20,241 nt of DNA from Lachnospiraceae bacterium (GCA_004557975.1 SFEV01000069.1:1-20241); one strand, 5' to 3'. Numbered from the stretch's first letter, positions 1 through 7,871 are shown. A program made the numbers and translations. The notes: a model not told the origin generated them from the sequence alone.

Positions 1-1
1 T

Positions 2-622
2 GAGCAACAGATAGCAGAGTACCAAGCACTTCAGGCTGAAGTTGACCCTCATTTTTTGTACAATACTCTGAACCTTTTCGTATCACTGAACCGAATCGGT
101 GCAAAATCGGAGCTGGAAAAGGCCATCGTCTGCCTCTCTCACCTGTTCCGCTATACGTGCGAGCACACAGCTGACAGTACTGTCGAACGTGAATTCTCTT
201 TTATTACGGATTATCTGTTTTTACAGAAAATCCGTTTTGATGAACGTCTTGAATTCAATATGTACATTGAACCGGAGCTGGAAAATTTTCGAATTCCAAA
301 GCTTCTTGTTCAGCCTCTGGTGGAAAATGCAGTTGTTCATGCTCTGGAACCTTCTACACTGACCGTACGGATTCAGCTTTCTGCCTTCACAGCTAGGAGC
401 AGAAATGGTTTTCAGTTCATGGTGATCTCTGTCATCAACACTGGTCTGCCCTTTATCGAAGAAAATACAGTGCCAAAACGAGTTGGATTGCAGAATATCA
501 AAAACCGTCTGAATCTTTTTAATCCGAACTCTTTCTTTTTTATCGGGGGCGGTACTGGCAAACCAACCAAATGTTACATTATGATCCCTGTTGAAGCAGA
601 TAAGGAGGATAACAAATGCTGA
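2..622 (+). CDS. YesM-like sensor histidine kinase, 3' part (5' end outside window)
   Basis: This is the C-terminal half of a membrane sensor kinase of the YesM/LytS-like class (His_kinase plus HATPase_c); the reading frame is open from the window edge, so the sensor and membrane part lies upstream. The phosphoacceptor motif DPHFLYNTLN is present, with the histidine codon at 50-52. The N box follows as LLVQPLVENAVVHAL, and the G2 box as GLQNIKNRLNLF. The G1 box reads INTGLPF, so the usual DNG aspartate is replaced; such variation occurs in relatives and does not by itself show loss of activity. The gene overlaps the response regulator by 7 nt (ATGCTGA), which indicates translational coupling and a cognate pair. 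By family knowledge these pairs often control carbohydrate uptake, but the target genes are not in the window. Confidence 0.93.
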   Translation, partial: EQQIAEYQALQAEVDPHFLYNTLNLFVSLNRIGAKSELEKAIVCLSHLFRYTCEHTADSTVEREFSFITDYLFLQKIRFDERLEFNMYIEPELENFRIPKLLVQPLVENAVVHALEPSTLTVRIQLSAFTARSRNGFQFMVISVINTGLPFIEENTVPKRVGLQNIKNRLNLFNPNSFFFIGGGTGKPTKCYIMIPVEADKEDNKC

Positions 623-2055
623 TTTTACTTGCAGATGATGAAAGGCTGATACGTCTCGGCCTCCAATCCATGATAGAGGAGCTGTATCCCGGACAACACA
701 CTTTTCTGCACGCCAGAAATGGCGGCGAAGTCGTACAGATTCTTCGGATGCAGACTCCCGATATAGTTTTTCTTGATGTCAAAATGCCACTGATGAACGG
801 TCTGGAGGCGCTTCGCCAGTGCAGATCCATATCTGACTCCACCGTATGGATCATTCTGTCCGGCTACGCTGATTTCGAATATGCACGCCAGGCACTGTCC
901 CTGTCAGCATTCGACTATATCCTCAAACCGGTCGAGCTCGAGACACTGCAAAAGCTTTTTGAACGAATTAAAATAAAGCGGGAACAAAATCGTCAGAAAG
1001 GCAATGCCGTCTTCTCTCACAGCGTAACTTGTTCCTTCAATATGGCAGACCAGTTTTCTCCGGAGGAAACAGATTTTCAACCTGCAGATTCTTCGGATTA
1101 TATTCTGTATCAGTTCTATATCGATATATTTAACCGGGATACTCAAAAGAAAATTAAGCAGCAGCTGTGTGATAACCTGCAGAAATTCTGCACGCGCAAT
1201 GTCTCCATTCTGAAGCACTGCCTTTTTTTTAATACAGACGGAAATCTCTGCCTGGTCTGTGATGCACCGGACGCTTCCCGTCTGACACACTTTATCAGTA
1301 TGCAGTCAGAGGAGCTTCCGCCCAATGCTTTCTCTGTGTTCTGGGGAAACAGAAAGACAATCCGTGAAATCTATGATGTCAGCCAACGCATTTCGCGCAT
1401 TGCCGATATTCGAATGATCCGCAACTGCAGTGAACCAATGTTTATCAAAAATATGGAAGCACTTCCGGGACTCTCAGCACAGCTTTCCTTTGCCGGAACA
1501 CTTACCTCCATTCTGAATCTGTACTGCAGTCAGAATCAGTCTGCCTTGAGGCAGGAAATCTCAGATATGAAACAAAACCATGATTTTATCCGCGCCTTCT
1601 CTCTTTCAGATACGAATGTACTGCAAAACTACCTCTCCGGTATTTTCGACCGTCCTATTTACATTCAGACTTTTGAAGATCTGACAGATCTACTCGAGCA
1701 GTGCGGATATGCTATAAATGACAGCGCAACTACTGCCTCTGTAAATGACATTACCATGATTAAAAATTATATTTGTGAAAATTATTCCCATGACGTGAGC
1801 ATGTCCCATGTCAGTGAAAAATTCAATGTGTCCCCCACGTATCTGAGCAAATTGTTCCACGAAAAAACAGGGCAGAAATATATTGATTTTGTCACTCAGG
1901 TACGTATGGAGGAGGCCAAAAAAATTTTAAAGAACAATCCCGCCGTTTCCGTCCGGCAGGCAGCAGAATCTGTGGGGTACTCCAGTGTCCGGCATTTTTC
2001 AAAAACATTCCAGAAATACAAGCAGTCTTTGGGTCTCCATGACCGCACTTTGTAA
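616..2055 (+). CDS. Response regulator, REC plus AraC-type DNA-binding domain (YesN-like)
   Basis: A 479-aa cytoplasmic transcription factor, phosphorylated by the upstream kinase. The receiver domain spans about residues 1-120: acidic pair D7/D8, phosphoacceptor D54 in FLDVKMP, S82 and K104 in YILKP. A middle region of about 250 residues has no motif I recognise. The last 100 residues form a double helix-turn-helix of the AraC family (FNVSPTYLSKLFHEKTGQKYIDF, then AAESVGYSSVRHFSKTFQKY). The ATG at 616 has an AAGGAGG ribosome binding site at 602-608 and overlaps the kinase stop. The usual ending of this family (G-x-S/T-P-x-x-Y-R) is missing: the protein ends KQSLGLHDRTL, so the extreme C terminus may have been altered by a junction or indel. 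The DNA-binding helices themselves look intact. Confidence 0.95.
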   Translation: MLILLADDERLIRLGLQSMIEELYPGQHTFLHARNGGEVVQILRMQTPDIVFLDVKMPLMNGLEALRQCRSISDSTVWIILSGYADFEYARQALSLSAFDYILKPVELETLQKLFERIKIKREQNRQKGNAVFSHSVTCSFNMADQFSPEETDFQPADSSDYILYQFYIDIFNRDTQKKIKQQLCDNLQKFCTRNVSILKHCLFFNTDGNLCLVCDAPDASRLTHFISMQSEELPPNAFSVFWGNRKTIREIYDVSQRISRIADIRMIRNCSEPMFIKNMEALPGLSAQLSFAGTLTSILNLYCSQNQSALRQEISDMKQNHDFIRAFSLSDTNVLQNYLSGIFDRPIYIQTFEDLTDLLEQCGYAINDSATTASVNDITMIKNYICENYSHDVSMSHVSEKFNVSPTYLSKLFHEKTGQKYIDFVTQVRMEEAKKILKNNPAVSVRQAAESVGYSSVRHFSKTFQKYKQSLGLHDRTL

Positions 2056-2177
2056 ATGAGTTTATTCACTCCCCAAACTGCCGCAACTCCGATGGCCAGT
2101 ATATACGCTGTCACCTTTACGGAGATGCGGCGAACCTCATTTTTACGTTCTTCCCTGTTCTTCATGTTTCTCTGCAT
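1896..2177 (-). CDS. Possible small single-span membrane protein downstream of marR
   Basis: A 93-codon frame starts 11 nt after the MarR stop. Its first 41 residues look protein-like: a charged N terminus (KNREERKNEVRR) followed by one hydrophobic segment (VTAYILAIGVAAVWGV). The remaining 52 codons run antisense through the 3' end of the response regulator gene and show no protein-like pattern. AAAGGA abuts the first ATG, and a second ATG lies four codons on, so the start is uncertain. It could be a real small protein whose natural end was lost at a rearrangement, or chance. No homologue is recognised. Confidence 0.3.
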   Translation of the reverse strand: MQRNMKNREERKNEVRRISVKVTAYILAIGVAAVWGVNKLIYKVRSWRPKDCLYFWNVFEKCRTLEYPTDSAACRTETAGLFFKIFLASSIRT

Positions 2178-2188
2178 TCCTTTACATT

Positions 2189-2692
2189 TTATGATTCTCC
2201 GCTTTCTTTTGTATCATCGGATTCTTTCATCTCACTGTCGACAGCCTCTTCCATCTGCTTCGTCAGCTCCAGAAGCCTGATCAGATTTTCCTTTCCAAAC
2301 CGGCTGATCACCTTGCCGAAGTATTCTGTCATGGTCTTCTCCTGACGCTCCAGCATCTCTTTGCCGAAATCTGTCAGAATCATATACGTTCCTTCGCTCC
2401 CATTGCCGTCGTGTGACCAGAGCACCATGCCACGGTCTCTGAGGCTTCCGGTGATCCTGGAAGCCTGCTGGATGGTAAGATGCATGATGGATGCAAGCTC
2501 TTTCAGATACGTCCTGTCGCGTCCGTCCCGGTTCTCAAGCTGCACGATCGTCCTCAGTGCAATATATTCCGGAATACTGAGTTCATTGAAAAAATTCTGC
2601 GTAAGCGTCTTGTTCATCTGATATCTCTGATAAATCAGCTTGCTGGAAAGCTGAAGGATATCGCGTTCTTCCTGTGTCTTCTCTGTCCGCAT
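2189..2692 (-). CDS. MarR family transcriptional regulator
   Basis: A 167-aa winged-helix repressor of the MarR type. The core reads LSIPEYIALRTI, then LKELASIMHLTIQQASRITGSLRDRGMV (recognition-helix region), a wing around HDGNGSEGTYMILTDFGKEML, and a long C-terminal helix rich in acidic residues used for dimerisation. I chose the ATG at 2692 because AGAAGG lies six bases upstream; the ATG at 2731 gives a longer frame but has no ribosome binding site. The gene follows a MATE exporter on the same strand but has its own promoter (2766-2793). By family habit it probably responds to a small molecule and controls the neighbouring exporter; this pairing is inferred from position only. Confidence 0.9.
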   Translation of the reverse strand: MRTEKTQEERDILQLSSKLIYQRYQMNKTLTQNFFNELSIPEYIALRTIVQLENRDGRDRTYLKELASIMHLTIQQASRITGSLRDRGMVLWSHDGNGSEGTYMILTDFGKEMLERQEKTMTEYFGKVISRFGKENLIRLLELTKQMEEAVDSEMKESDDTKESGES

Positions 2693-2765
2693 AATCCACC
2701 TTCTTTTCTCTATGCAATCCCCGTGTCTCATTGTCTGCCGGAAAAATCAAGCCCTTATTTCAAAC

Positions 2766-2793
2766 ATTTTATCTGTTTCCGTTTTTTTGTCAA
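2766..2793 (-). promoter_or_regulatory. Predicted sigma-A promoter of the marR gene
   Basis: On the minus strand a perfect TTGACA (2788-2793) is followed after 16 bp by TAAAAT (2766-2771), about 75 bp upstream of the chosen MarR start. It lies between the MATE stop and marR, so marR can be expressed separately from the exporter. Confidence 0.65.
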
Positions 2794-2841
2794 CAGACTT
2801 TATACTTTTTTCAGTTCCTTTCCGGCATTTTAAGATATAAG

Positions 2842-4218
2842 CTACAGAGCTTTCTTTTTCCACTTTCCTCTTGCAAAAAAGATACACGTCACAATCGTTC
2901 CTCCCACCCAGGAAATAACCAGTGACAGAAACAGGCATTCTTTTCTTCCATTGGGGAATTCCGGTGATCTCGTCAGATAACACATTCCGTAAGCCAGGGG
3001 CACGCGCAGCAGCACCATCTGAAGGATGGAAATCCACATGGGCGTCATCGTATCTCCTGCCCCGCGCATTACTCCTGACAGACTCTGCAGAATTGCCATG
3101 GCAATGTAACCGACTGCGAGAATCCGCATCATATTCATGCTGAGATCCACAAGCTCCGGCGTATTCGTAAAAATTCCCATCAGATGCTTTCCAAATATCA
3201 GGATTCCCCCGGTAATGACGGCAGAGACTCCAAGCGCCAGCGCTGTCCCCTGCCTTGCTCCTCTGCTGACACGGTCATAGTACCGCGCACCCACATTCTG
3301 TCCGGCGTACGTGGTCATGGCCGTTCCGAAAGAAAAATTCGGCAGCATGGCAAAGCCGTCGACACGCATTACAATCACATTGGCCGCGATAAACTGCTCC
3401 CCGAAACTGTTTGTAAGAGACTGAACGATAATCATCGACATGGACATGATCGCCTGCGTAACACCAGACGGAAGTCCCAGCCTGATAATGTTCATGGCAT
3501 ATTTTCTGTTCCATCTGATAAATCTGACCTTCATATCAAACAGATTTTTCATCTGCCCCAGCCTGCGCGCACACAGAAGCGCGGAAATCGTCTGTGCAAT
3601 GGCCGTCGCCAGCGCCACACCGTCAACTCCCATGTGGAAATTTGCGACAAAGAGAAGGTCCAGCAGAATATTGAGCAGACTTGCCACCACAAGGTAAATC
3701 AGAGCAGAGGCAGAGTCACCCAGCCCGCGCAGAACACCGCTCAGGATATTATAAAATGCAAGCCCTGCAACACCGATGAACAGAATGTGCAGATATGACG
3801 TACACCAGTCAAGGATACTCTCCGGCGTCTTCAATAAAATAAGCAGCGGCCGCGTCACTGCCACGCCGAGTATCATGACAACGACTGATGCGAGTATGGT
3901 CAGCATGATACAGTTTCCGATGGTATGAGACAGTGCCTCTCTGTCCCTGGCGCCAAAATACTGAGAAACCATGATACTTGCTCCCATACTGATGCCGACA
4001 AACAGCACAATCAGAAGATTCAGAATCGGACCTGCGCTTCCCACTGCGGCAAGTGCATTGTCCCCCACATATTTTCCCACCACGACACTGTCCACCGTAT
4101 TGTACAGCTGCTGCGCAATATTTCCCAGCAGCATCGGCACCGTAAACAGCAGAATCTTTTCCCACGGCTTGCCCTCGGTCATATCCACCGGCTCAAACAA
4201 TTTTTTTAACATATTCAT
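2842..4218 (-). CDS. MATE family multidrug/cation antiporter
   Basis: A 458-aa integral membrane protein with about twelve hydrophobic segments in two similar halves, the normal size and layout of MATE exporters. Typical stretches are ILLFTVPMLLGNIAQQLYNTVDSVVVGKYVG near the N terminus, LFVGISMGASIMVSQYFGA, GVLRGLGDSAS in the first half and GVMRGAGDTMTPMW in the second. The family exports drugs or metabolites in exchange for Na+ or H+; the substrate here cannot be read from sequence. It starts 44 bp after the HAD phosphatase stop with no terminator between, so the two probably share the promoter at 5117-5145. ATG codons at 4218 and 4212 are both possible starts; the ribosome binding site is weak (GTGAG). 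Confidence 0.93.
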   Translation of the reverse strand: MNMLKKLFEPVDMTEGKPWEKILLFTVPMLLGNIAQQLYNTVDSVVVGKYVGDNALAAVGSAGPILNLLIVLFVGISMGASIMVSQYFGARDREALSHTIGNCIMLTILASVVVMILGVAVTRPLLILLKTPESILDWCTSYLHILFIGVAGLAFYNILSGVLRGLGDSASALIYLVVASLLNILLDLLFVANFHMGVDGVALATAIAQTISALLCARRLGQMKNLFDMKVRFIRWNRKYAMNIIRLGLPSGVTQAIMSMSMIIVQSLTNSFGEQFIAANVIVMRVDGFAMLPNFSFGTAMTTYAGQNVGARYYDRVSRGARQGTALALGVSAVITGGILIFGKHLMGIFTNTPELVDLSMNMMRILAVGYIAMAILQSLSGVMRGAGDTMTPMWISILQMVLLRVPLAYGMCYLTRSPEFPNGRKECLFLSLVISWVGGTIVTCIFFARGKWKKKAL

Positions 4219-4262
4219 TACTCACTTTTCCCCCGCACTTTTATTCACTTTTTCTCATTTCT

Positions 4263-5054
4263 TCATTCAAGCAGCCCGAGATGACTGCAGGCATTCCAGA
4301 TGCCATCCTGCTCCAGCGAAGATGTCACATAGTCGGCGGCCTTCTTCGCCGCATCGGATCCGTTTCCCATGGCTACCGCCGTACCTGCCGTCTGCATCAT
4401 TCCAAGATCATTGGCGCTGTCTCCCACCGCAATTGTATCGGAGAGATCCATACCAAGGAGCCTGCAGACCGCTTCAATACCTGTCCCCTTATGGAATCCC
4501 TTCGGAACAATCTCCACAACAGCCTCGTTGTGAATCATAAAATCATAATAGGGAGACAGAGCCTCAAAGCACGTTTCCCTGTCAGCATTCTCCGTCGCAC
4601 ATGACAGCTTGGATATCTCCCATCTGCCCCATTCATCGGAAATGCTGAGCAGCCTCTCTCCGGCTTCCGCCTTCAGCTTCCTGCCGTAAAAGTCCTGACC
4701 GAACTCTGACTCATCCATATACAGATATTCTCTTCCCTCAAGGATCGGCCGGAATCCGTACCGGCGAACGGTCTTCACCGTGTATTTTGCCAGCTCCGGC
4801 TCTATTCTGTGATAAAACACCGTTTCCCCGCCGTATTCGATCATGGTGCCGCACCCTGACACAATTCCGTCAAACCCCAGAGAAAGCAGCTCCGGATCCT
4901 GTATGTATGATCTGCATCTTCCGCTGCACAGAAAAGCCAGATGGCCGTTTCTTCGCAGTTTTCGGATTGCCGTCTGCGCGCTCTTCGGAATCCTGTTGTC
5001 GCTGTTCCACAGTGTTCCGTCTATATCAAAAAAGACTGCTTTTTTCTTCTGCAT
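4263..5054 (-). CDS. Cof-type HAD-IIB family hydrolase (sugar-phosphate/FMN-type phosphatase)
   Basis: A 263-aa cytoplasmic phosphatase of the haloacid dehalogenase superfamily, subclass IIB. Motif I is FFDIDGT with nucleophile D10 and D12; motif II serine is in FLCSGRC; the motif III lysine is probably that of PKGFHKGTGIEAV; motif IV is VGDSANDLGMM at about residues 210-216, giving the Mg2+-binding acidic residues. The middle part is the C2 cap. Length and motif order are normal for Cof/YidA-type enzymes, which hydrolyse sugar phosphates, pyridoxal phosphate or FMN; the substrate is not predictable. The start has AGAGGTG five bases upstream. It is the first gene of a likely HAD-MATE operon. 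Confidence 0.93.
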   Translation of the reverse strand: MQKKKAVFFDIDGTLWNSDNRIPKSAQTAIRKLRRNGHLAFLCSGRCRSYIQDPELLSLGFDGIVSGCGTMIEYGGETVFYHRIEPELAKYTVKTVRRYGFRPILEGREYLYMDESEFGQDFYGRKLKAEAGERLLSISDEWGRWEISKLSCATENADRETCFEALSPYYDFMIHNEAVVEIVPKGFHKGTGIEAVCRLLGMDLSDTIAVGDSANDLGMMQTAGTAVAMGNGSDAAKKAADYVTSSLEQDGIWNACSHLGLLE

Positions 5055-5084
5055 GGTTCACCTCTGGATACACTAAAGATAGTA

Positions 5085-5112
5085 AGAGCACCCACTCCAA
5101 AGTGGATGCTCT
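5085..5112 (-). repeat. Hairpin at the 5' end of the HAD-MATE transcript
   Basis: A 12-bp inverted repeat with a 4-nt loop: on the minus strand AGAGCATCCACT pairs with AGTGGGTGCTCT, all Watson-Crick except one U-G wobble. It begins within a few bases of the start site expected from the promoter at 5117-5145 and ends about 30 nt before the HAD start codon. No U-run follows, so it is more likely a 5' stabilising stem or a regulatory leader than a terminator. Confidence 0.6.
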
Positions 5113-5116
5113 CCTT

Positions 5117-5145
5117 ATCATACCATCAACATTCGATCATTTCAA
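5117..5145 (-). promoter_or_regulatory. Predicted sigma-A promoter of the HAD-MATE operon
   Basis: On the minus strand TTGAAA (5140-5145), a 17-bp spacer and TATGAT (5117-5122). Spacing is ideal and each box differs from consensus at one or two positions. The expected start of transcription is near 5110. Confidence 0.6.
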
Positions 5146-5194
5146 TTACTATCTGACACATTTCCCCAAAAACCCAGGCATTAACAAACGGACC

Positions 5195-5233
5195 GCCGTA
5201 TAATAGATTTCTATGCTGCATCCGTTATACGGC
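5195..5233 (-). terminator. Inverted repeat downstream of trx, weak terminator candidate
   Basis: Perfect 9-bp arms GCCGTATAA / TTATACGGC separated by 21 nt that contain a smaller ATGC-A-GCAT stem. On the minus strand it is followed by GGTCCGTTTGTT, a poor U-tract. It lies about 60 bp past the thioredoxin stop. It could end the trx transcript or serve as a protein-binding dyad. Confidence 0.4.
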
Positions 5234-5294
5234 AGCCCGCCGCTACATTCCGCATTTCAGTTTACAGAATTAATTGTGTGCAGCTTTATGGCAT

Positions 5295-5603
5295 CTACGC
5301 CAGCATGGAAAGTACCTCGTCTTTGGATGTCGCTCCCACTGCCCGGCTGACAACCTCTCCTCCTTTGATCACAATCAGAGTCGGAATGCTCATGACCTGG
5401 TATTTCTGTGCCAGCTCCATCTCCTCATCTATATCAACCTTTCCCACCGTCACGTCATCCCGCTCCTCCGAGATCGCTTCAATGACCGGGGAGAGCATGC
5501 GGCACGGTGCGCACCATGCTGCGAAAAAATCAAGAAGAACCGTCTTCTCACTGTCCATGATCTCTTTCTGAAAGTTTTCTTTTGTTATATGTAATGCTGC
5601 CAT
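5295..5603 (-). CDS. trxA: Thioredoxin
   Basis: A 102-aa cytoplasmic thioredoxin that reduces protein disulfides and is itself reduced by thioredoxin reductase. The active site is FFAAWCAPC (C31, C34); the second motif residue is Ala instead of the usual Gly, a variant common in Clostridia. The cis-proline is P74 in MSIPTLIVIKGG, and KVDIDEE gives the central strand. Length is that of classical TrxA. I chose the ATG at 5603 because AGGAGG lies eight bases upstream and the fold begins there; the upstream ATG adds twelve residues without family support. It is monocistronic, with its own promoter at 5687-5715. Confidence 0.95.
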   Translation of the reverse strand: MAALHITKENFQKEIMDSEKTVLLDFFAAWCAPCRMLSPVIEAISEERDDVTVGKVDIDEEMELAQKYQVMSIPTLIVIKGGEVVSRAVGATSKDEVLSMLA

Positions 5604-5686
5604 ATTCTTTCCTCCTGTCGTTTCCATGTCATGTCCCACCTGCAGATTCGGGGACGGTTATCTGATCGTTTCTGTTTTACACCGCT

Positions 5687-5715
5687 ATTATATCAGTAAT
5701 AATTATTATTTTCAA
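5687..5715 (-). promoter_or_regulatory. Predicted sigma-A promoter of trx
   Basis: On the minus strand TTGAAA (5710-5715), a 17-bp AT-rich spacer and a perfect TATAAT (5687-5692), giving a leader of about 75 nt before the thioredoxin start. Confidence 0.75.
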
Positions 5716-5783
5716 TATCTTTTTTGACAAAATCCGCATTTTCTGTCCTGAATGAGTTACTGTCCACTTCGTTCATTGTAAAT

Positions 5784-5865
5784 GAAAAAGGGACTGCCAC
5801 ACCGGATTACAGGGAGGAAACGGCAAGTTCAAACCTCTTATATAATCCATGTCAATGGCAGTCCC
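5784..5865 (-). terminator. Long-loop terminator of the ptsGHI operon
   Basis: On the minus strand GGGACTGCCA (5856-5865) pairs perfectly with TGGCAGTCCC (5790-5799), directly followed by TTTTTC, about 30 nt after the ptsI stop. The arms are 56 nt apart, and the interior holds a second pairing, GGATTA with TAATCC, so the RNA is a long branched hairpin. The stem plus U-run fits an intrinsic terminator; the unusual interior is discussed under findings. Confidence 0.75.
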
Positions 5866-5894
5866 AGGGCAGAAAACCTGAATTCTGGTATTAT

Positions 5895-7508
5895 TTATTT
5901 TGTTTCTCTGATTGCTCTGCGGACCGGAAGAATACATCCCGGCGAGACAGACAGCTCGTCCATTCCCATCTCCAGGAATGTCTCTGTCAGCGTCGTGTCT
6001 GCTCCCAGCTCTCCGCAGATACCGGCCCAGATACCGGCTTTGTGCGCATTCTCGACCACGGTACGGATCAGACGCAGAACTGCAGGATGATGGGAATCAT
6101 AAAACTCATCCAGTTTTGCATTCTGGCGGTCGATGGCCAGTGTGTACTGTGTCAGGTCGTTTGTACCGATGCTGAAGAAATCAACCATGCCGGCAAGCTC
6201 ATTGCTCATAACGGCAGCTGCAGGCGTCTCTATCATGATGCCCTCCTCCACCTCTCCTACTGTGACTCCTTCTGCGATCAGTTCTTCCTTTACGCTCTTC
6301 GATATTTCTTTTATTCTGCGCACCTCATCCACCGAAATAATCATCGGATACATGATTGCCAGATTTCCGTAAGCACTGGCACGGAACAGGGCGCGCAACT
6401 GTGTCCGGAACACCTCCGGTCTCGTCAGGCAGATGCGGATCGCGCGGTACCCAAGGGCAGGATTATCCTCCCTGTCGAGGCCGAAATAATCCACCTGCTT
6501 ATCGGCACCGATGTCAAGGGTACGGATGATTACCTTTTTGCCGCCCATTGTCTCCACAACCTTGCGGTACGCTGCGAACTGCTCTTCCTCCGTCGGATAC
6601 GTCTCCGACTCCAGGTACAGAAATTCGCTGCGAAACAGTCCGATTCCTCCGGCATCGTTTTCCAGAACGGACATCAGGTCGCCCGGATTGCCGATGTTTG
6701 CGTACAGATTGATTTTCTGTCCGGATTTTGTAATATTTTCTTTTCCCTTCAGCGTCTGAAGAAGTTCCTTCTGCTCATCGTCGTGGGCTTTCTTTTTGAA
6801 GTACTCCTCCAGCACCGGCATCGTCGGGTCCACAATGCATAAGCCTTCATATCCGTCCACAATACCGATTTTGCCGTCCCAGGAGCGGTCAATGTCCACG
6901 CCTGCAAGGGCCGGAATTCCCATGGTTCTGGCAAGAATCGCCGTGTGGGAATTGGCTGAGCCGTAGCGTGTCACAAACGCCAGGAGCCTGCTCTTGTCCA
7001 TCTGTACCGTCTCACTGGGTGCCAGATCGTCAGCCACAATGATCACCGGCTCATCTCCGATATCGCTGCTGTCCGAGTTTCCGCAGAGAATCGTGACAAT
7101 ACGCTCTGTAATATCTTTGATATCCGCAGAACGTGCCTTAAAATATTCATCCTCCATATTTGCGAACATTTCTGCAAAATTGTCGCCGGTCGCTGCAACA
7201 GCGTACTCCGCATTGACCTTCTGGGTGGTAATGATATTCTGCACAGACTCGTTGTAGTCATCGTCCTCCAGCATCATGATATGCACGTTGAAAATCTCTG
7301 CGTTGGCCTCACCGACCTCCACAAGCGCCTTCTCATACAGCTTTTCAAGCTGACGGGCCGCCTCCTCTCTGGCCGCTTCATATCGCGCCAGCTCAGCGTC
7401 ACAATCTTCCGTTTTCGTCCTTGAAACCTTGTTCTCCGCTTTCGCATAAAACCTGATTTTACCGATGGCAATACCGTTAAATATCTTCTTTCCTTCTTTT
7501 TTATCCAC
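5895..7508 (-). CDS. ptsI: Phosphoenolpyruvate-protein phosphotransferase (PTS Enzyme I)
   Basis: A 537-aa cytoplasmic Enzyme I that takes phosphate from phosphoenolpyruvate and passes it to HPr. The N-terminal domain carries the phosphohistidine H188 in YGSANSHTAILAR (classical form GGRTSHSAIMAR). The C-terminal PEP-binding barrel shows GGIGLFRSEFLYLE, GYRAIRICLTRPEVFRTQLRALFRAS, MYPMI, GIMIETPAAAV, FFSIGTNDLTQYTLAIDR and ICGELGAD. It is about 35 residues shorter than Enterobacterial Enzyme I, but all motifs are present. The start is GTG at 7508 with GGGGGA six to seven bases upstream, 14 bp after ptsH. It is the last gene of the ptsG-ptsH-ptsI operon. Confidence 0.97.
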   Translation of the reverse strand: MDKKEGKKIFNGIAIGKIRFYAKAENKVSRTKTEDCDAELARYEAAREEAARQLEKLYEKALVEVGEANAEIFNVHIMMLEDDDYNESVQNIITTQKVNAEYAVAATGDNFAEMFANMEDEYFKARSADIKDITERIVTILCGNSDSSDIGDEPVIIVADDLAPSETVQMDKSRLLAFVTRYGSANSHTAILARTMGIPALAGVDIDRSWDGKIGIVDGYEGLCIVDPTMPVLEEYFKKKAHDDEQKELLQTLKGKENITKSGQKINLYANIGNPGDLMSVLENDAGGIGLFRSEFLYLESETYPTEEEQFAAYRKVVETMGGKKVIIRTLDIGADKQVDYFGLDREDNPALGYRAIRICLTRPEVFRTQLRALFRASAYGNLAIMYPMIISVDEVRRIKEISKSVKEELIAEGVTVGEVEEGIMIETPAAAVMSNELAGMVDFFSIGTNDLTQYTLAIDRQNAKLDEFYDSHHPAVLRLIRTVVENAHKAGIWAGICGELGADTTLTETFLEMGMDELSVSPGCILPVRRAIRETK

Positions 7509-7522
7509 AGGTATTCCCCCAA

Positions 7523-7780
7523 TTACAGATTGTTCTTAAAGAATTCTTCCATCTTTGCAGCTACTGCTTCCTCGTCTCCGCCTTCTACAGAAACAGTTAC
7601 TGTATCTCCTTTCTTAACACCGAGTCCCATCAGTGCCATCAGCTTTCTCGCCTCAGCGCTCTTGCCGTCCTTCGTCACCTTGATCACGGAATCATAGCTC
7701 TTTGCCTCTTTCACGAGAAGTCCTGCCGGTCTTGCGTGAATTCCCACTTCGTCTGTAATGGTGTACTGAAATAATTTCAT
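7523..7780 (-). CDS. ptsH: HPr phosphocarrier protein
   Basis: An 85-aa HPr that carries phosphate from Enzyme I to the EIIA domains. The phosphohistidine is H15 in GIHARPAG. By ungapped alignment with Bacillus HPr from GIHARPA to SLG/GLG, the regulatory Ser46 (NLKSIMGVMSLG) is K46 here (EARKLMALMGLG). HPr kinase/phosphorylase could therefore not phosphorylate this protein at the normal site. AGGAGG lies eight bases before the ATG. It sits between ptsG and ptsI, the same order as in Bacillus subtilis ptsGHI. Confidence 0.97.
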   Translation of the reverse strand: MKLFQYTITDEVGIHARPAGLLVKEAKSYDSVIKVTKDGKSAEARKLMALMGLGVKKGDTVTVSVEGGDEEAVAAKMEEFFKNNL

Positions 7781-7829
7781 GTCTGTTTCCTCCTTTTGGT
7801 TCTGTTGTCAGTTGCCTTTTATCTTATTT

Positions 7830-7845
7830 GGCTGATATACCAGCC
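7830..7845 (-). repeat. Small hairpin in the ptsG-ptsH spacer
   Basis: GGCTG / CAGCC arms around a 6-nt loop, in the 91-bp spacer between ptsG and ptsH. No U-run follows on the coding strand. It may protect or process the mRNA between genes; significance is uncertain. Confidence 0.3.
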
Positions 7846-7871
7846 TTTTCTTTCGTACTGCGGCCTGCGCC

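Noticed and set aside
2000..2055. A frameshift restoring the usual AraC C terminus of the response regulator
   Set aside because: The -1 frame gives FGSP before a stop but does not continue into the expected SxYR ending, so no single indel repairs it convincingly.
5724..6842. A 372-codon plus-strand open frame opposite ptsI
   Set aside because: It mirrors the codon pattern of ptsI on the other strand, has no ribosome binding site or recognisable domain, and ptsI is unmistakable.
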